Below are positions 5,727 through 5,782 of a stretch of DNA of 5,782 nucleotides, in pieces. The DNA is from Prevotella sp. CAG:1058 (GTDB taxonomy: Bacteria; Bacteroidota; Bacteroidia; Bacteroidales; Bacteroidaceae). The stretch covers positions 14,842 to 20,623 of the forward strand of contig HF986685.1 of assembly GCA_000433175.1 (NCBI GenBank), written 5' to 3'. The notes beneath the pieces were generated by a model. The model worked only from the letters and a program-made list of their open reading frames with translations, did not search any database and had not been told where the DNA came from. Within the stretch, counting starts at the first letter, position 1; every line of letters starts with the position of its first letter. Both the position numbers and the translations under genes were made by a program.

Positions 5727-5782
5727 CAGCCCATTACGCAAAAGGTCGGTTCATCCGCAGTTTGTTTGGATGTTAGAATCAT

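Noticed and set aside
5063..5782. A 239-codon minus-strand open frame over radC and the right end
   Set aside because: It is antisense to radC, which has intact catalytic motifs, and the predicted protein is Val/Ala-rich without recognisable domains.

Overview
The window looks like ordinary chromosome from a member of the Bacteroidota, most likely a Prevotella-like Bacteroidales. Three promoter candidates match the Bacteroidota -7 element TAnnTTTG instead of a sigma70 TATAAT. The start codons are preceded by A/T-rich leaders without clear Shine-Dalgarno sequences. ATA is used often for isoleucine despite fairly high GC. Protein families and gene order also fit. The genus is an inference from style, not from a search.

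Layout: positions 1-2486 hold a minus-strand operon, read from right to left: a membrane-anchored PASTA-domain protein, an RluD-type pseudouridine synthase, and D-alanine--D-alanine ligase (ddl). The ddl gene is cut by the left edge of the window. The rluD stop and the ddl start overlap as ATGA. The operon has its own promoter (2576-2606), which is interlaced with the terminator of the gene before it. Positions 2661-2816 hold rpmH (ribosomal protein L34, 51 aa) on the minus strand, with a back-to-back divergent promoter pair between it and efp (elongation factor P, plus strand, 3076-3642). The efp leader is about 120 nt and can fold. After efp come a small hairpin and a long, nearly perfect inverted repeat (3692-3777) followed by a T-run. 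Next are a membrane-associated family 2 glycosyltransferase (3873-4910) and radC (4949-5641), 38 bp apart and probably co-transcribed. The last 141 bases contain no gene that I can support.

Functionally this is a housekeeping neighbourhood: translation (L34, EF-P, 23S rRNA pseudouridylation) beside envelope and peptidoglycan synthesis (Ddl, a PASTA protein, a glycosyltransferase). I found no CRISPR, phage, transposase, toxin-antitoxin or defence system. The most interesting material is non-coding: the terminator/promoter overlap, the foldable efp leader with a 7-codon ORF, and the long inverted repeat after efp.
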